From Bifidobacterium pseudolongum subsp. globosum (GTDB lineage: Bacteria > Actinomycetota > Actinomycetes > Actinomycetales > Bifidobacteriaceae), in NCBI RefSeq assembly GCF_000741295.1, contig NZ_JGZG01000008.1, positions 1,005-65,004 on the forward strand: a DNA stretch of 64,000 bases, given 5' to 3'. Under the pieces are notes generated by a model. The model had not been told where the DNA came from and did not search any database. It was given only the letters and a program-made list of their open reading frames with translations. Shown piece by piece: positions 19,176 to 28,922 of this stretch. How positions within the stretch are numbered: the stretch's first letter is position 1; each line of letters starts with the position of its first letter. The position numbers were made by a program, and so were the translations under genes.

Positions 19176-20018
19176 GTGCACATGAATTCACTCACCTACG
19201 ACCCGCAGTGGGTCTCGACCATCACATCCCCCTTCATGCTCAACGCGTTCATCGCCGGTCTGTGCATCGCGCTCGCCGCCGGCGTGGTGGGGTATTTCAC
19301 CATCGCACGCAATTCGACGTTCGCGGCGCATGCCCTAGCACACATCGGCCTGCCCGGCGCCACGGGGGCGGTACTGCTGGGCCTTCCCGTCTCGTTCGGC
19401 ATGGGCGCGTTCGCGCTTGGCGGCGCCTTGGTGATAGCGGCCTTGGGCAAACGCGCCTCGCAACGCGAGATCGCCACAGGGACCGTGCTCGCCTTCGCCA
19501 CCGGCCTTGGCCTGTTCTTCGCCCGTATGTCCAGCTCCGCCTCACAGCAGTTCCAATCGATCCTGTTCGGATCCATCCTCACGGTCACCCCAGGTCAGAT
19601 CATCGGATTCGCGGTATTCGATGTGGTGCTGCTGGCCGTGCTTGCCGTCACGTACCGCCCCCTGCTGTTCAGTTCGCTTGACGAGCAGGTGGCCCAGGCG
19701 AAGGGCGTGCCGATCGGACTGATGAATGTGCTGTTCATGGCGGTGCTCGCCGGGGTGATCACGATCGCCGTGCCGGCTGTGGGCACGTTGCTTATCTTCG
19801 CGCTTGTGGTGACCCCCGCCGCCACCGCCACGATGGTCGCGACCACGCCGATGCGCGCGATTGTCGTCTCCACCGCCCTGTGCCTCGTGTCGATCTGGGG
19901 TGGACTGGTGCTGTCGGCGATGTTCCCCGCTCCCCCGAGCTTCATCATCGTCGCGCTCTCCACACTGTTCTGGGGCATTGCGAAAGGCATCGAGGCGGCG
20001 CGCCACCGCACGGCGTGA
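19176..20018 (+). CDS. metal ABC transporter permease (ZnuB family)
   Basis: Membrane channel of the importer, 280 residues with about eight hydrophobic segments. It has the family's central region around EQVAQAKGVPIGLMNVLFM (cytoplasmic coupling loop). The start is either the GTG at 19176 or the ATG at 19182; a weak AGAAAG lies just upstream. It begins 16 bp after the ATPase gene, completing a binding protein-ATPase-permease operon, and converges on ispF. Confidence 0.92.
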   Translation: MHMNSLTYDPQWVSTITSPFMLNAFIAGLCIALAAGVVGYFTIARNSTFAAHALAHIGLPGATGAVLLGLPVSFGMGAFALGGALVIAALGKRASQREIATGTVLAFATGLGLFFARMSSSASQQFQSILFGSILTVTPGQIIGFAVFDVVLLAVLAVTYRPLLFSSLDEQVAQAKGVPIGLMNVLFMAVLAGVITIAVPAVGTLLIFALVVTPAATATMVATTPMRAIVVSTALCLVSIWGGLVLSAMFPAPPSFIIVALSTLFWGIAKGIEAARHRTA

Positions 20019-20035
20019 GTTGCCGCGGCGCGTCT

Positions 20036-20521
20036 CTACCGCACTTCGACGAGCGCGGTGGCCGTGGCGGCGATGCCTTCGCCACGGCCGGTGAAGCCCA
20101 TGCCATCGGTCGTGGTGGCGGTCAGTGAGACCTGACATCCGCAGATCGCGGACAGCTGCGCTTCGGCTTGGGCACGCCGGGGTCCGAGTTTTGGCCGGTT
20201 GCCGATGACACACACGGCGATGCTGCACGGGGTGCACCGATGGTCGTGTAGATGCTCCATCGTACGGGTGAGCATCGCGGTACCGCTCATGCCGGCGCCT
20301 TGAGACGATTCGCCTACACCGAACAATGTGCCGATGTCACCCAGATGGGCCGCAGAGAGCAACGCGTCGATCATGGCGTGCACCACCACGTCGCCATCGG
20401 AATCACCTTCGATTCCGTTGCCGCTCCACGCAAGGGTTGCGAGCATAAGGGGCCGGGGATCACGCTCGTCGGCGAACCGATGCGCGTCGAACCCCTGCCC
20501 TATGCGCAACGATTCGTTCAC
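20036..20521 (-). CDS. ispF: 2-C-methyl-D-erythritol 2,4-cyclodiphosphate synthase
   Basis: Fifth step of the MEP isoprenoid pathway. The 161-residue protein shows GFDAHRF (metal-binding Asp and His, about 10-16), SDGDVVVHAMIDALLSA near 41-57 with the third ligand His, LGDIG, and the C-terminal TTTDGMGFTGRGEGI substrate loop. Length and motifs are normal for IspF. Its ATG overlaps the carD stop by 4 bp (ATGA), so the two are translationally coupled, an arrangement seen in other actinobacteria. Confidence 0.95.
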   Translation of the reverse strand: MNESLRIGQGFDAHRFADERDPRPLMLATLAWSGNGIEGDSDGDVVVHAMIDALLSAAHLGDIGTLFGVGESSQGAGMSGTAMLTRTMEHLHDHRCTPCSIAVCVIGNRPKLGPRRAQAEAQLSAICGCQVSLTATTTDGMGFTGRGEGIAATATALVEVR

Positions 20522-21114
20522 TTCTTCTTCGACTTCTTGTTTTCGGACTCCAGACGGGCCAACGTGTCGGCGGCGGCCTCTTCAGGGGCCTGCGTGTGAT
20601 GGTCCTCGTCACCCGGCTGCGGCTCGGAGTAGCCGAGGTTGACGTCGAGCAGACGCTGCGCCTCTTCCTCCTCGAGTTTCTCCGACAGGGCGATTTCGGA
20701 CGTCAGGATGCTGCGGGCCTTGGTGAGCATACGCTTTTCGCCCGCGGAAAGACCATGTTCGTCCACGTCGCGCTGTGCGAGGTCACGCACGACCTCGGCG
20801 ATCTTGTTCACGTCGCCGGTCGAGATCTTCTCGACGTTCAGCTTGTAGCGACGCGACCAGTTCATCTCTTTCTCGATGATCGGTGTGCGCAGGATTTCGA
20901 AGACTTTCGCCACCTCGTCACCGTCGACGATGTCGCGCACGCCGACCTTCTTGACGTTGTCTACGGGCACGAAGATCTCCAGATCGTCGCTCGACAAGAC
21001 GGAAAGCTTGAGGTACTCACGGGTCACACCCTTGACCGTTCGTTCGGTCACGGCTTGGACCTTCGCCGCACCGTGACGTGGATACACGACCATGTCGCCG
21101 ACCTTGTAACCCAT
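20518..21114 (-). CDS. carD: CarD-family RNA polymerase-binding regulator
   Basis: Binds the RNA polymerase beta subunit and stabilises the open complex. The 198-residue protein has the N-terminal RNAP-interaction domain (MGYKVGDMVVYPRHGAAKV onward, about 1-55) and a helical DNA-binding region with the WSRRYKLN segment near residue 83. It is longer than mycobacterial CarD (about 162 residues) because of an acidic then lysine-rich tail (ends KKSKKK). It is divergent from glgB and cotranscribed with ispF. Confidence 0.94.
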   Translation of the reverse strand: MGYKVGDMVVYPRHGAAKVQAVTERTVKGVTREYLKLSVLSSDDLEIFVPVDNVKKVGVRDIVDGDEVAKVFEILRTPIIEKEMNWSRRYKLNVEKISTGDVNKIAEVVRDLAQRDVDEHGLSAGEKRMLTKARSILTSEIALSEKLEEEEAQRLLDVNLGYSEPQPGDEDHHTQAPEEAAADTLARLESENKKSKKK

Positions 21115-21149
21115 GAATCCTCCGTGAGAATAACCACAAAACCCGAATA

Positions 21150-21177
21150 ATTATAGCGCTTTCGGTGGACTTGTGAA
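21150..21177 (-). promoter_or_regulatory. probable carD promoter
   Basis: On the minus strand, TTCACA (21172-21177) and TATAAT (21150-21155) are 16 bp apart, about 35 bp upstream of the carD start codon. This fits a housekeeping sigma-factor promoter. The same 136-bp divergent gap also serves glgB, where only a weak TGTAAT (21196-21201) is visible. Confidence 0.6.
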
Positions 21178-21250
21178 GTTTTGTTGAAAAACAGGTGTAA
21201 TTTACGCAAAACGCGCTCCGTGAGCGCCGCGACTGGCTTATTCTCGTTAC

Positions 21251-23503
21251 ATGACTAACAATACATTTGATATTCAGGCCATCGTCCCAGTCAATAACGA
21301 TCAGCTGGACGCAGTGAGCCATGCTGCCTTCTACAACCCCCACGAAATCCTCGGCGGACATCTCGGCTCCGGCCAGTACGAGGGCACGTGCACTATCCGT
21401 GTATTGCGCCCGAAGGCCCAGTCGGTGACGATCGTCACCAAGGACGGTGAGACACAGTCCCAGCCGGAGCACAACGGTGTCTTCGTCGCCGTTGTGCCGG
21501 CCGTGAAGACCGACAACGGCTACAGTGTTCCCGACTACCGCATCCGCACCGTCGCAGAAGATGGTACAACGAGCACGCAGGACGACCCTTACCGCTATCT
21601 GCCCACAGTGGGCGACATGGACCTCTACCTGTTCGGCGAGGGCCGCCATGAACGTCTGTGGGAGGCGATGGGCGCACACGTGAAGCGCTACGACGACGCC
21701 ATGGGTTCCGCGGATGGCACCGAGGGCGGCCAGGTCGTCGGCACCGCATTCACCGTCTGGGCGCCGAACGCCCATGCCGTGCGTGTGGTCGGCGATTTCA
21801 ACAATTGGGACGGCACCGCCCACGCCATGCGAGAGCTCGGTTCCTCGGGCGTCTGGGAGCTCTTCGTGCCGGGCGTGCAGTCCGGCGAGATCTACAAGTA
21901 CCACATCCTCAACGCTTACAACAATTGGGAGATGAAGGCCGATCCGATGGAACGCTCGCATGAGATTCCGCCGCGCACCGGCTCGATCGTGGTGGAATCG
22001 TCGCATACCTGGGATGATGACGAGTGGATGTCCAAGCGCGCGGCCACTGATCCGCACGAGGGTCCGATGAGCATCTACGAGGTGCATGCCAACAGCTGGC
22101 GTTCCGACGTGCATGACTACCGTCAGCTCGCCGACGAACTCGTGCCGTACGTGCTCAAGCTCGGGTACACCCATGTGGAGTTCATGCCGCTTGAGGAATA
22201 CCCGTACCCCGGATCGTGGGGCTATCAGGTCACCGGCTATTATGCGGTGGATTCCCGTCTCGGCGGCCCTGACGACTTCAAGTACCTGGTGGACAAGTTC
22301 CATCAGGCGGGCATCGGCATCATCATGGATTGGGTGCCGGCGCACTTCCCCAAGGACGCCTTCGCGCTCGGCCGTTTCGATGGCACCCCGCTGTATGAGG
22401 ACCCGGACCCGATGCGTGGCGAGCACCCGGACTGGGGCACCTACATCTTCAACTTCGGCCGCCGTGAGGTGCGCAACTTCCTCGTGGCGGACGCTTGCTT
22501 CTGGCTCGACGAATACCACATCGACGGCCTGCGCGTGGATGCGGTGTCGTCCATGCTGTACCTCGACTACAGCCGCGAACCGGGCCAATGGCACCCGAAC
22601 AAGTTCGGTGGCCGCGAGAACCTCGAGGCGATCGACTTCATCAAGGAGGCCAATGCCACAGCGTACAAGAACAACCCCGGCATCGTCATGATCGCCGAGG
22701 AATCGACCGCGTACCCGGGCGTGACGGCCCCGACCGACCAAGGCGGTCTGGGCTATGGCCTCAAGTGGAACATGGGCTGGATGCACGACACGCTCGAATA
22801 CCTGCATGAACAGCCGATCAACCGCAAGTGGCACCACGACGAGATCACGTTCTCGATGGTCTACGCCTATTCGGAGCATTATGTGCTGCCGATCAGCCAT
22901 GATGAAGTCGTCTACGGCAAGGGATCGCTCTTCGGCAAGATGCCGGGCGATGATTGGCAGCGGTACGCCGGCGTGCGCGCATTGTTCGCGTACCAGTGGG
23001 CACACCCGGGCAAGAACCTGTCGTTCATGGGCAATGAACTGGCACAGTACGGCGAATGGGACTACAACAACCAGCTGGATTGGAACTGCCTGAACTGGCC
23101 GGACCACCGTGGCGTACAGGATCTGGTCTGCGACCTCAACAAGCTGTATGTGCAGTCGCCAGCCCTGTGGAGCCAGGACTTCACCACCGACGGCTTCCAG
23201 TGGCTCACGAGTGACGACAGCGACCACAATGTGCTGAGCTTCATGCGCATCGGCAAGAACGGCGAGCAGATGGTGGTCGTGGTGAACTTCTCGGGAACCG
23301 CCTGGCAGGAATACCAGGTGCCGCTGCCGCAGGGCGGCCGTTGGCGTGAGGTACTCACCACGGATGACAAGAAATATGACGGTTCCGATATCCACAACAC
23401 CGACATCGAAGCCAACGCGGGCGCGTACCACTCACGTGATTGGTCCACTCGTATCACTGTTCCGGCGCTGGGAGCCGTATTCCTGGTTCCGGACAACCAA
23501 TGA
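21251..23503 (+). CDS. glgB: 1,4-alpha-glucan branching enzyme
   Basis: Introduces alpha-1,6 branches into glycogen. The 750-residue protein has an N-terminal extension, a CBM48 domain (around [18 protein letters not shown]) and a GH13 barrel with [26 protein letters not shown] (nucleophile Asp), MIAEEST (acid Glu) and [13 protein letters not shown]. Length is typical of GlgB. It is followed after only 18 bp by a response regulator gene, so the two-component system is likely cotranscribed with it. Confidence 0.97.
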   Translation: MTNNTFDIQAIVPVNNDQLDAVSHAAFYNPHEILGGHLGSGQYEGTCTIRVLRPKAQSVTIVTKDGETQSQPEHNGVFVAVVPAVKTDNGYSVPDYRIRTVAEDGTTSTQDDPYRYLPTVGDMDLYLFGEGRHERLWEAMGAHVKRYDDAMGSADGTEGGQVVGTAFTVWAPNAHAVRVVGDFNNWDGTAHAMRELGSSGVWELFVPGVQSGEIYKYHILNAYNNWEMKADPMERSHEIPPRTGSIVVESSHTWDDDEWMSKRAATDPHEGPMSIYEVHANSWRSDVHDYRQLADELVPYVLKLGYTHVEFMPLEEYPYPGSWGYQVTGYYAVDSRLGGPDDFKYLVDKFHQAGIGIIMDWVPAHFPKDAFALGRFDGTPLYEDPDPMRGEHPDWGTYIFNFGRREVRNFLVADACFWLDEYHIDGLRVDAVSSMLYLDYSREPGQWHPNKFGGRENLEAIDFIKEANATAYKNNPGIVMIAEESTAYPGVTAPTDQGGLGYGLKWNMGWMHDTLEYLHEQPINRKWHHDEITFSMVYAYSEHYVLPISHDEVVYGKGSLFGKMPGDDWQRYAGVRALFAYQWAHPGKNLSFMGNELAQYGEWDYNNQLDWNCLNWPDHRGVQDLVCDLNKLYVQSPALWSQDFTTDGFQWLTSDDSDHNVLSFMRIGKNGEQMVVVVNFSGTAWQEYQVPLPQGGRWREVLTTDDKKYDGSDIHNTDIEANAGAYHSRDWSTRITVPALGAVFLVPDNQ

Positions 23504-23521
23504 GAGTAAGGACCAGAAGTC

Positions 23522-24235
23522 ATGGCTTCCAAAAATGACAAACCTTCGCATACCGTCCTGGTCGTCGAGGACGAGCCGACACTCGCCTCGTCGATCGCTC
23601 AGCGGCTTTCGTCTGAAGGATGGGATGTGCGTGTGGCACAGGATGGCATCAGCGCCATTCGCGCGGCGGCGCAGGTGCACCCCGACCTCGTCATCATGGA
23701 TGTGATGCTCCCGGGCATCGACGGCGTCGAGGCCACCAAGCGCATCGTGTCGCACCGTCCGGTGCCTGTGCTCATGCTCACCGCGCGTGACGAGGAGACC
23801 GATGTCATCATCGGCCTGAGCGCCGGTGCGGACGATTACATGACCAAGCCGTTTTCGATGCGTGAACTGCTGGCGCGCTGCAAGGCGCTGTTGCGCCGTG
23901 TGGAACGCGCCAAGGTGATCGCCAAGAACAGCGAGGACGCGAAAATCCTCGATTTCGGCTCGATTGTAATCGACCCGGCCACACGCCGTGTGACGCTCAA
24001 CGACGAAGCCGTGCATCTGACCCCGACCGAATTCGACCTGCTCACGACCTTGGCGCGCAAACCGAAGTCCGTGTTGACGCGCGAGCAGCTGCTCGAAGAG
24101 GTCTGGGACTGGGTCGACGCCTCCGGTACCCGCACCGTCGACTCGCATGTCAAGGCCCTGCGCCACAAGCTGGGGTCCAGCACGATCAGGACCGTGCATG
24201 GGGTCGGCTACGCGTTTGAACCGCCGGAGCAGTGA
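23522..24235 (+). CDS. OmpR/PhoB-family response regulator
   Basis: DNA-binding regulator, 237 residues. The receiver domain has the phospho-acceptor Asp in LVIMDVMLPGIDG, the Thr in MLTARDEETD and the Lys in MTKPFSMREL. The C-terminal winged helix (about 140-235) contains LTPTEFDLL and RTVDSHVKALRHKLG. It follows glgB by 18 bp and overlaps the next gene, its histidine kinase, by a single base (TGATG), so glgB-RR-HK may be one transcript. Its stimulus is unknown. Confidence 0.93.
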   Translation: MASKNDKPSHTVLVVEDEPTLASSIAQRLSSEGWDVRVAQDGISAIRAAAQVHPDLVIMDVMLPGIDGVEATKRIVSHRPVPVLMLTARDEETDVIIGLSAGADDYMTKPFSMRELLARCKALLRRVERAKVIAKNSEDAKILDFGSIVIDPATRRVTLNDEAVHLTPTEFDLLTTLARKPKSVLTREQLLEEVWDWVDASGTRTVDSHVKALRHKLGSSTIRTVHGVGYAFEPPEQ

Positions 24236-25314
24236 TGCCGACCATCAAGTCCGAGATGGGGCGTGACGACGCACAGCGCGACACCAAACGCCCCATCTCA
24301 TTACGCGCAGAACTGACCATCCTGATCGTCGTTTCGAGCGTTTTGGCGTTCGTGCTCGCATGGATCGCCACGATGCTTGGATTGAACGGATGGATCGCAC
24401 TGCCAATCGCCATCGCCGCGACGCTGGTGTTCACGTACGTCACCTCCCGGCATCTGACCCGTCCCCTGGCCCAGATGATTGACGCTGCGCAGGCCATGGC
24501 CGAAGGCGACTATTCCGCCCGCGTGCACATCAAGAAGAACAGCCGTGACGAAGTGGGCGAACTCGCCGACGCGTTCAACATCATGGCGGATGAACTCGAA
24601 CATGCCAACCAGATGCGGCGCGACATGATCGCCAACGTCAGCCACGAACTGCGCACGCCAGTATCGGCGCTGCAGGCGATGGTCGAGAACATGGCGGATG
24701 GCATCGTGGAACCGACCCCTGCGAACCTGGAGAGCATCCTCACGCAGACCCACCGGCTTTCGGACCTCATCTCGTTCCTGCTGGACCTGTCACGTCTGGA
24801 AGCGGGCGCCGCAAGCCTGGAGATCGTGCCGATCAACCTCGCCGAGTTCATCAGCGAGACCACCGGGCCGCTCGAATACGCGGACGCCGGCCATGGACAC
24901 ACGATCGAACAGCGGATTCCCGATGACCTCAACCTGGAGGGCGACGAGGCACGGCTGCACCAGCTCTTCACCAACATCATCGCCAACGCGCTGAAGCATT
25001 CGCCTGACAACACGGCGATCCTGATCGAGGCCCACGGTGACGGCACGAACGACACCGTCGTGGTCAATGTGGTCAACTTCGGGTCGCATATCCCCGAATC
25101 GGTCCGCAACGACATCTTCCGCCGCTTCGTCAAAGGCAAGTCCGGCCCGGGAACCGAATCGGGCGGCACCGGCCTCGGCCTGTCCATCGCGCGTTGGGCG
25201 GCACAACTCCATGGCGGCACCGTGCAGGTCATCGACGACCCCCGCGGCGTCAACTTCGAAATCGTGTTGCCCCGCTATCCGCAGATCGCCGAACAGGGCG
25301 ACGACGAATTATGA
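24235..25314 (+). CDS. membrane sensor histidine kinase
   Basis: 359-residue kinase. Two close hydrophobic segments (about 23-65) leave almost no extracytoplasmic loop. HAMP follows, then HisKA with the phospho-acceptor His in NVSHELRTPVSALQ. The ATPase domain has FTNIIANALKHSPDN (N box) and SGGTGLGLSIARW (G2). The lack of a periplasmic sensor loop suggests it senses the membrane or an internal signal. The ATG sits inside the upstream stop codon. The 3' end overlaps the convergent comF-like gene by 6 bp. Confidence 0.92.
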   Translation: MPTIKSEMGRDDAQRDTKRPISLRAELTILIVVSSVLAFVLAWIATMLGLNGWIALPIAIAATLVFTYVTSRHLTRPLAQMIDAAQAMAEGDYSARVHIKKNSRDEVGELADAFNIMADELEHANQMRRDMIANVSHELRTPVSALQAMVENMADGIVEPTPANLESILTQTHRLSDLISFLLDLSRLEAGAASLEIVPINLAEFISETTGPLEYADAGHGHTIEQRIPDDLNLEGDEARLHQLFTNIIANALKHSPDNTAILIEAHGDGTNDTVVVNVVNFGSHIPESVRNDIFRRFVKGKSGPGTESGGTGLGLSIARWAAQLHGGTVQVIDDPRGVNFEIVLPRYPQIAEQGDDEL

Positions 25315-26034
25315 TCGTTCCGGTGCCCGCGGCGGCGTATGGGCGAGGGCCAGCGCAGCGAGCACCGGATTGCCTTGTGCGCGTAGGACATCGATGCATT
25401 CGCGCATCGTGGCTCCCGACGTGACGATGTCATCGATGACGATGACCGGCATGCCTGCAGGCAAACGCACACCATTGCGGCAACGGATATGGCCGGTGAC
25501 ACGTTCACGCCTCCCCCGCGCGGACGCCGTCTGCACCGATTTGGTGCGTATGTGCCTGACCTCAAGTGCACGCTGCACGCGCGCTTCCACTCCCCACGCG
25601 CACAACCGCTCGGCCAACGCCCCGGCAATCGGGTCAAGCTGACTACGCCCCCGCGTGCAGATGGATCGCCACGACGATGGCGCGGGCACAACGGCCACAG
25701 CGCCCACTTGGTCGAGCGTGCTGCGCAACGGCTCGGCCTGCAACAACGCCACCATGGCGTCACTGAACGGACCATCGCATTCGGCGTCGCCATGGTCTTT
25801 CCATGCGAGCACCGCACGCCGCAACGGACCGTGATAGCTCCCGCACGCCATGCCGATCCCACACACCGTAGCCGGCAGATCGAAGCACACCGGCTGCACC
25901 AGACCGCGCATGCATGTGCCGCAGAGCACTTCATCCGGCGCGCCGCACCCTGCGCAGCCACGGGAGAACAGCACATCCCGTACAGCACGCACGGCGCCTG
26001 TCAGCGCGCCGTGCACGCCCGCCATGCCGTTCAT
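25309..26034 (-). CDS. ComF-family phosphoribosyltransferase-like protein
   Basis: 241 residues. An N-terminal pair of CxxC zinc motifs (GCAGCG and CGTC) is followed by a phosphoribosyltransferase domain whose PRPP loop is VIVIDDIVTSGAT. This layout defines ComFC-like proteins, associated with DNA uptake in naturally competent bacteria. No other competence gene is in the window. The ATG at 26034 overlaps the upstream HAD gene's stop by 4 bp, so I prefer it to the ATG at 26082. Confidence 0.85.
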   Translation of the reverse strand: MNGMAGVHGALTGAVRAVRDVLFSRGCAGCGAPDEVLCGTCMRGLVQPVCFDLPATVCGIGMACGSYHGPLRRAVLAWKDHGDAECDGPFSDAMVALLQAEPLRSTLDQVGAVAVVPAPSSWRSICTRGRSQLDPIAGALAERLCAWGVEARVQRALEVRHIRTKSVQTASARGRRERVTGHIRCRNGVRLPAGMPVIVIDDIVTSGATMRECIDVLRAQGNPVLAALALAHTPPRAPERS

Positions 26035-26855
26035 GCCATGCGCGGCCGGTGTGTGCCGTACCAGTCGATGATTGCAGTGCACAGGCGCAGCGTCTCCTCT
26101 GGGCCGGCGACCCGAATGGCCATCGTGCCCGCTTTCGCCGCAGGATAGTCGTTGCCGTCGGGGTCCAGTCTGTCACCGACGAACATCATCGACCCCACCG
26201 GCACATCGAGGATGCGCGCGAGCTCGTGTACGGCATAGGATTTGTCGATGCCACGGCCGGACACATCCACGCTTGTGGAGCCGCCGGAACGCACCAGAAG
26301 ATGTGGTACGTCTCGCTGCACCGCCTGCGCGAGCCTGTTCTTCTTCTCATTGGTGGGATCCCAAGCCTCTTTGGCGTCCACGGGCGCTTGTTGGCCCAAC
26401 GCGGAAAACGTGATCTGGCTGCCGCGGTCCTCGATGCGGTCGCCCCATGTGTGTTCCTCCCACAATCCCATGGCGCGGGCATGGTGTTCCAGCGATGCGA
26501 TGGCCGCCCGACGGTCTTCTGAGTCGAGGTCACGCTGGTAGATGGGGGCCCACTCCCTCCCCGACCACCGGAAATAGCGGGTACCGGTCGTGGGCATGAG
26601 ATGGAGGTGCGTGCGGTCGGCATCGTCGGTGAGCACGTCGGTGACCTGGCTTTCCAGCAGCGGCATGGCGCCACCGGAGATGATGGCCACCGGCATCAGG
26701 GTCGTCAGCGTGGACAGCGCCTGCGCCATGTCCGGATGCATCGGCTTCTTGGAACGGGCGAGGGTGCCGTCCAGATCGAAGGCGGCCACCCGCATTCTCT
26801 CACATAGCGCGTTGATGTCCACCTGCGCGCAATCCACGCTCACCGGTTCGCTCAT
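26031..26855 (-). CDS. HAD-IIB family hydrolase
   Basis: Haloacid dehalogenase-superfamily phosphatase, 274 residues. Visible motifs are FDLDGTLARSKKPM (motif I, about 26-39), VAIISGG (motif II), a Lys in GRGIDKSYAVHEL (motif III) and MMFVGDRLDPDGNDYPA (motif IV). The cap type and KS-Y region resemble the phosphomannomutase/sugar-phosphatase branch, but the substrate cannot be read from sequence. It is translationally coupled to the comF-like gene. A good ribosome site (AAGGAGG) precedes the ATG. Confidence 0.87.
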   Translation of the reverse strand: MSEPVSVDCAQVDINALCERMRVAAFDLDGTLARSKKPMHPDMAQALSTLTTLMPVAIISGGAMPLLESQVTDVLTDDADRTHLHLMPTTGTRYFRWSGREWAPIYQRDLDSEDRRAAIASLEHHARAMGLWEEHTWGDRIEDRGSQITFSALGQQAPVDAKEAWDPTNEKKNRLAQAVQRDVPHLLVRSGGSTSVDVSGRGIDKSYAVHELARILDVPVGSMMFVGDRLDPDGNDYPAAKAGTMAIRVAGPEETLRLCTAIIDWYGTHRPRMA

Positions 26856-26939
26856 GTTGCCTCCTTGTGTGACGGCAGGTCTTCCGTACAGTAGCTGTAT
26901 ATCGTAGCATTGCCGTGCCGATGGCTTACAGTTGAAGGC

Positions 26940-27368
26940 ATGCTACAACCTCCATGGAACGCCAAAGTCTACCGCAACCGTCATGGACGCGGGCTGCGCC
27001 GGCCGATGTTCGGCACGCGCCTGCCGCGGTACCGCACCAGAAGCGGCATGTTCGACGACATGGTGGTGGCCCAGATCCGCCGGCTGTCCGAAGCGTGGCC
27101 GGATCTGGTGGCACCGCTGCAGTTCGCTGTCGAGGATGTGCCGCCGTCTGAACCGGCGCCGTGGGAATCGGAGCCGATGCTGTTCTCGCAGGGGTTCCCC
27201 GCCGAGCATGGCATACCGGCGCGCGTGGTGCTGTACCGCATGCCGTTGCAGGCCCACTCCCCCAACCGTATGGATCTGCAGTTCGCCATCCGCGATGAGC
27301 TTGTGGTGCGTATCGCTGAGCTCTACGGGCGTAGGCCTGACGAGATCGACCCCGATTTCGGTGCTTGA
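26940..27368 (+). CDS. zincin-like metallopeptidase-family protein, active site lost
   Basis: 142-residue member of the small zincin-like family (Zincin_1) that in actinobacteria usually lies beside DUF5719 and a large GT2 gene, as it does here. The C-terminal part has the family layout, but where HExxHxxG is expected the sequence reads RDELVVRIAELYG: Glu is kept and both zinc-ligand His residues are gone. It is therefore unlikely to be a zinc protease and may have a structural role. The ATG at 26940 follows GAAGG. It converges on the DUF5719 gene with a 9-bp gap. Confidence 0.75.
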   Translation: MLQPPWNAKVYRNRHGRGLRRPMFGTRLPRYRTRSGMFDDMVVAQIRRLSEAWPDLVAPLQFAVEDVPPSEPAPWESEPMLFSQGFPAEHGIPARVVLYRMPLQAHSPNRMDLQFAIRDELVVRIAELYGRRPDEIDPDFGA

Positions 27369-27377
27369 CCGTCCGGT

Positions 27378-28922
27378 TCAGCGCACGATGGATGCGTCGT
27401 TTCGGGCGGTGACGGTCTGGCGTTGCACTTCCAACGATGCGGCGGGCAGGTATGCGATGCCGGCCAGACCGCTTTCGTCGATGGAGCGGTTCGCGAGGAA
27501 CGCCCCCCATACCAACGATCCGGACTTCCCGGTCGTCTCCACCGCCACGACGCCTTTGCCGATGTCACCAGGGGTCAATGTGATGGCCGAATTGGCGTCA
27601 ACCTCCACCTCATGATCCCCTACCCGTTTGCCGGAGGCGTCGTACCCCACGAAAGTCACCCTGACTTGCGACTCCTCCATGTTGACGACCACCATATTCG
27701 ACGAGACATCTGCAGGAATCGCCAGTGCGGCTTGTTGTGTGGCCGGCTCGGCGTTCACCACCGCATAATCCCGCTGTCCCTCATCACCGGAAGCCGTCAC
27801 GCGCATCGCCAGCATGCAATCGCCATCGCTCTGCGCATAGACGGCAACCGCGCCCTTCGGCGCCTTCCCCACATCGTGGGTGGCCACCATGCCGGCGGCG
27901 ATGGCGAACGAATCCATTGCCACAAGACCATGGTCGGTGATCCACGACAATGTGACCTTCGTGTCGTGGCGCGCAAACGCATACACCGTGGCGCCGTCCC
28001 ACTTCTCCCCGATGGGCATGGCCTGCTCCGTCGAGGCGCACCGCAACGGCATGATGAAATCATTGCCCTTCGGTGTCAGCCCATTCATCGCCACTGACCG
28101 GATCACCGCTCCGATCGGCGTGTTCTGGCTCGTGACCGTGACGTACAACGCCTGCTGCCCGGGGGCCGCGGCATTGAGCATGACGGTGCTGCGCCCATTG
28201 GCTGGAACGGTCACGGTGCTCGACGTGGCGAGCGCGATTTTCTCGCCCTCTGTGCCCCATGCGGCGATGTCCACGGACGTCGGCTTGTCGGACGTGTTGG
28301 CGATCATGAGCTGCTGCGTGTTCCCTGTGGTGGTGGTGGGCACCAGGAACCGCTGCTGCAACTGGGTGGGGACGCATGACGAGGCAGCCACGCCCGGAAG
28401 ATCGCCTTCGGTGGCCCACGATGCGAGGGCCCCTGTGGCACCGGTGCCGCTTTGGGCGCTGAGCACACGGGTCTCCAGGACCGAGGGGTCTTTCGCGCTC
28501 TGTGCGGACGAGACGTAGGCCACCGTGCCGTCGTCCTGGGTGGGGCTTTCGAGCACCGCCGCGTCCACGACATCGGCATCGGTGAGGTTGCGCGACTGCG
28601 CATGGAAAATCGACCCGAACGCGGCGTAACGGCGTCTCGATTGCAAGTTGCCGACACTCGACTGGAACTCCGTGTCGCTGAAGGCCTCCGTGTCAGCCAA
28701 TCCCATCTGCGCTGGGCAGTACTGCACGATCTGCTTGGGGCTGACCGTCTCGCGCACCTCAACATTGGAGACTTGCGCCGTGTCCGCGCGCACGCCTTCG
28801 ACCGGCAACACGGTCAGTCCCACAATGAGCGCCGCCACAATGGCGCCTGTGGCGGTCGTGGCGATCGCTTTGCGCGCATGGTGCGCCTGGCCGATCGGCT
28901 TGCGGTTGGTGTGCGCGTTCAT
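27378..28922 (-). CDS. DUF5719-family secreted or membrane-anchored protein
   Basis: 514 residues with one N-terminal hydrophobic anchor (about 22-42) and an extracytoplasmic region of Ser/Thr-rich beta repeats. No catalytic motif is recognised. DUF5719 genes in actinobacteria typically sit directly after a large GT2 gene, as here, with the two open frames overlapping by 4 bp (ATGA). I infer a cell-envelope role together with that transferase. GGAGGAACAGG precedes the ATG at 28922. Confidence 0.8.
   Translation of the reverse strand: MNAHTNRKPIGQAHHARKAIATTATGAIVAALIVGLTVLPVEGVRADTAQVSNVEVRETVSPKQIVQYCPAQMGLADTEAFSDTEFQSSVGNLQSRRRYAAFGSIFHAQSRNLTDADVVDAAVLESPTQDDGTVAYVSSAQSAKDPSVLETRVLSAQSGTGATGALASWATEGDLPGVAASSCVPTQLQQRFLVPTTTTGNTQQLMIANTSDKPTSVDIAAWGTEGEKIALATSSTVTVPANGRSTVMLNAAAPGQQALYVTVTSQNTPIGAVIRSVAMNGLTPKGNDFIMPLRCASTEQAMPIGEKWDGATVYAFARHDTKVTLSWITDHGLVAMDSFAIAAGMVATHDVGKAPKGAVAVYAQSDGDCMLAMRVTASGDEGQRDYAVVNAEPATQQAALAIPADVSSNMVVVNMEESQVRVTFVGYDASGKRVGDHEVEVDANSAITLTPGDIGKGVVAVETTGKSGSLVWGAFLANRSIDESGLAGIAYLPAASLEVQRQTVTARNDASIVR

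Noticed and set aside
21213-21227. GCGCTC-CGT-GAGCGC repeat near glgB as another LacI-type operator
   Set aside because: The half-sites are in swapped order and separated by CGT, so it does not match the TGAGCGCTCA palindromes upstream of pyk and eno.
21017-23431. An 804-codon open frame on the minus strand opposite glgB
   Set aside because: Antisense shadow of glgB in a GC-rich genome; the glgB motifs are unambiguous and the shadow has none.
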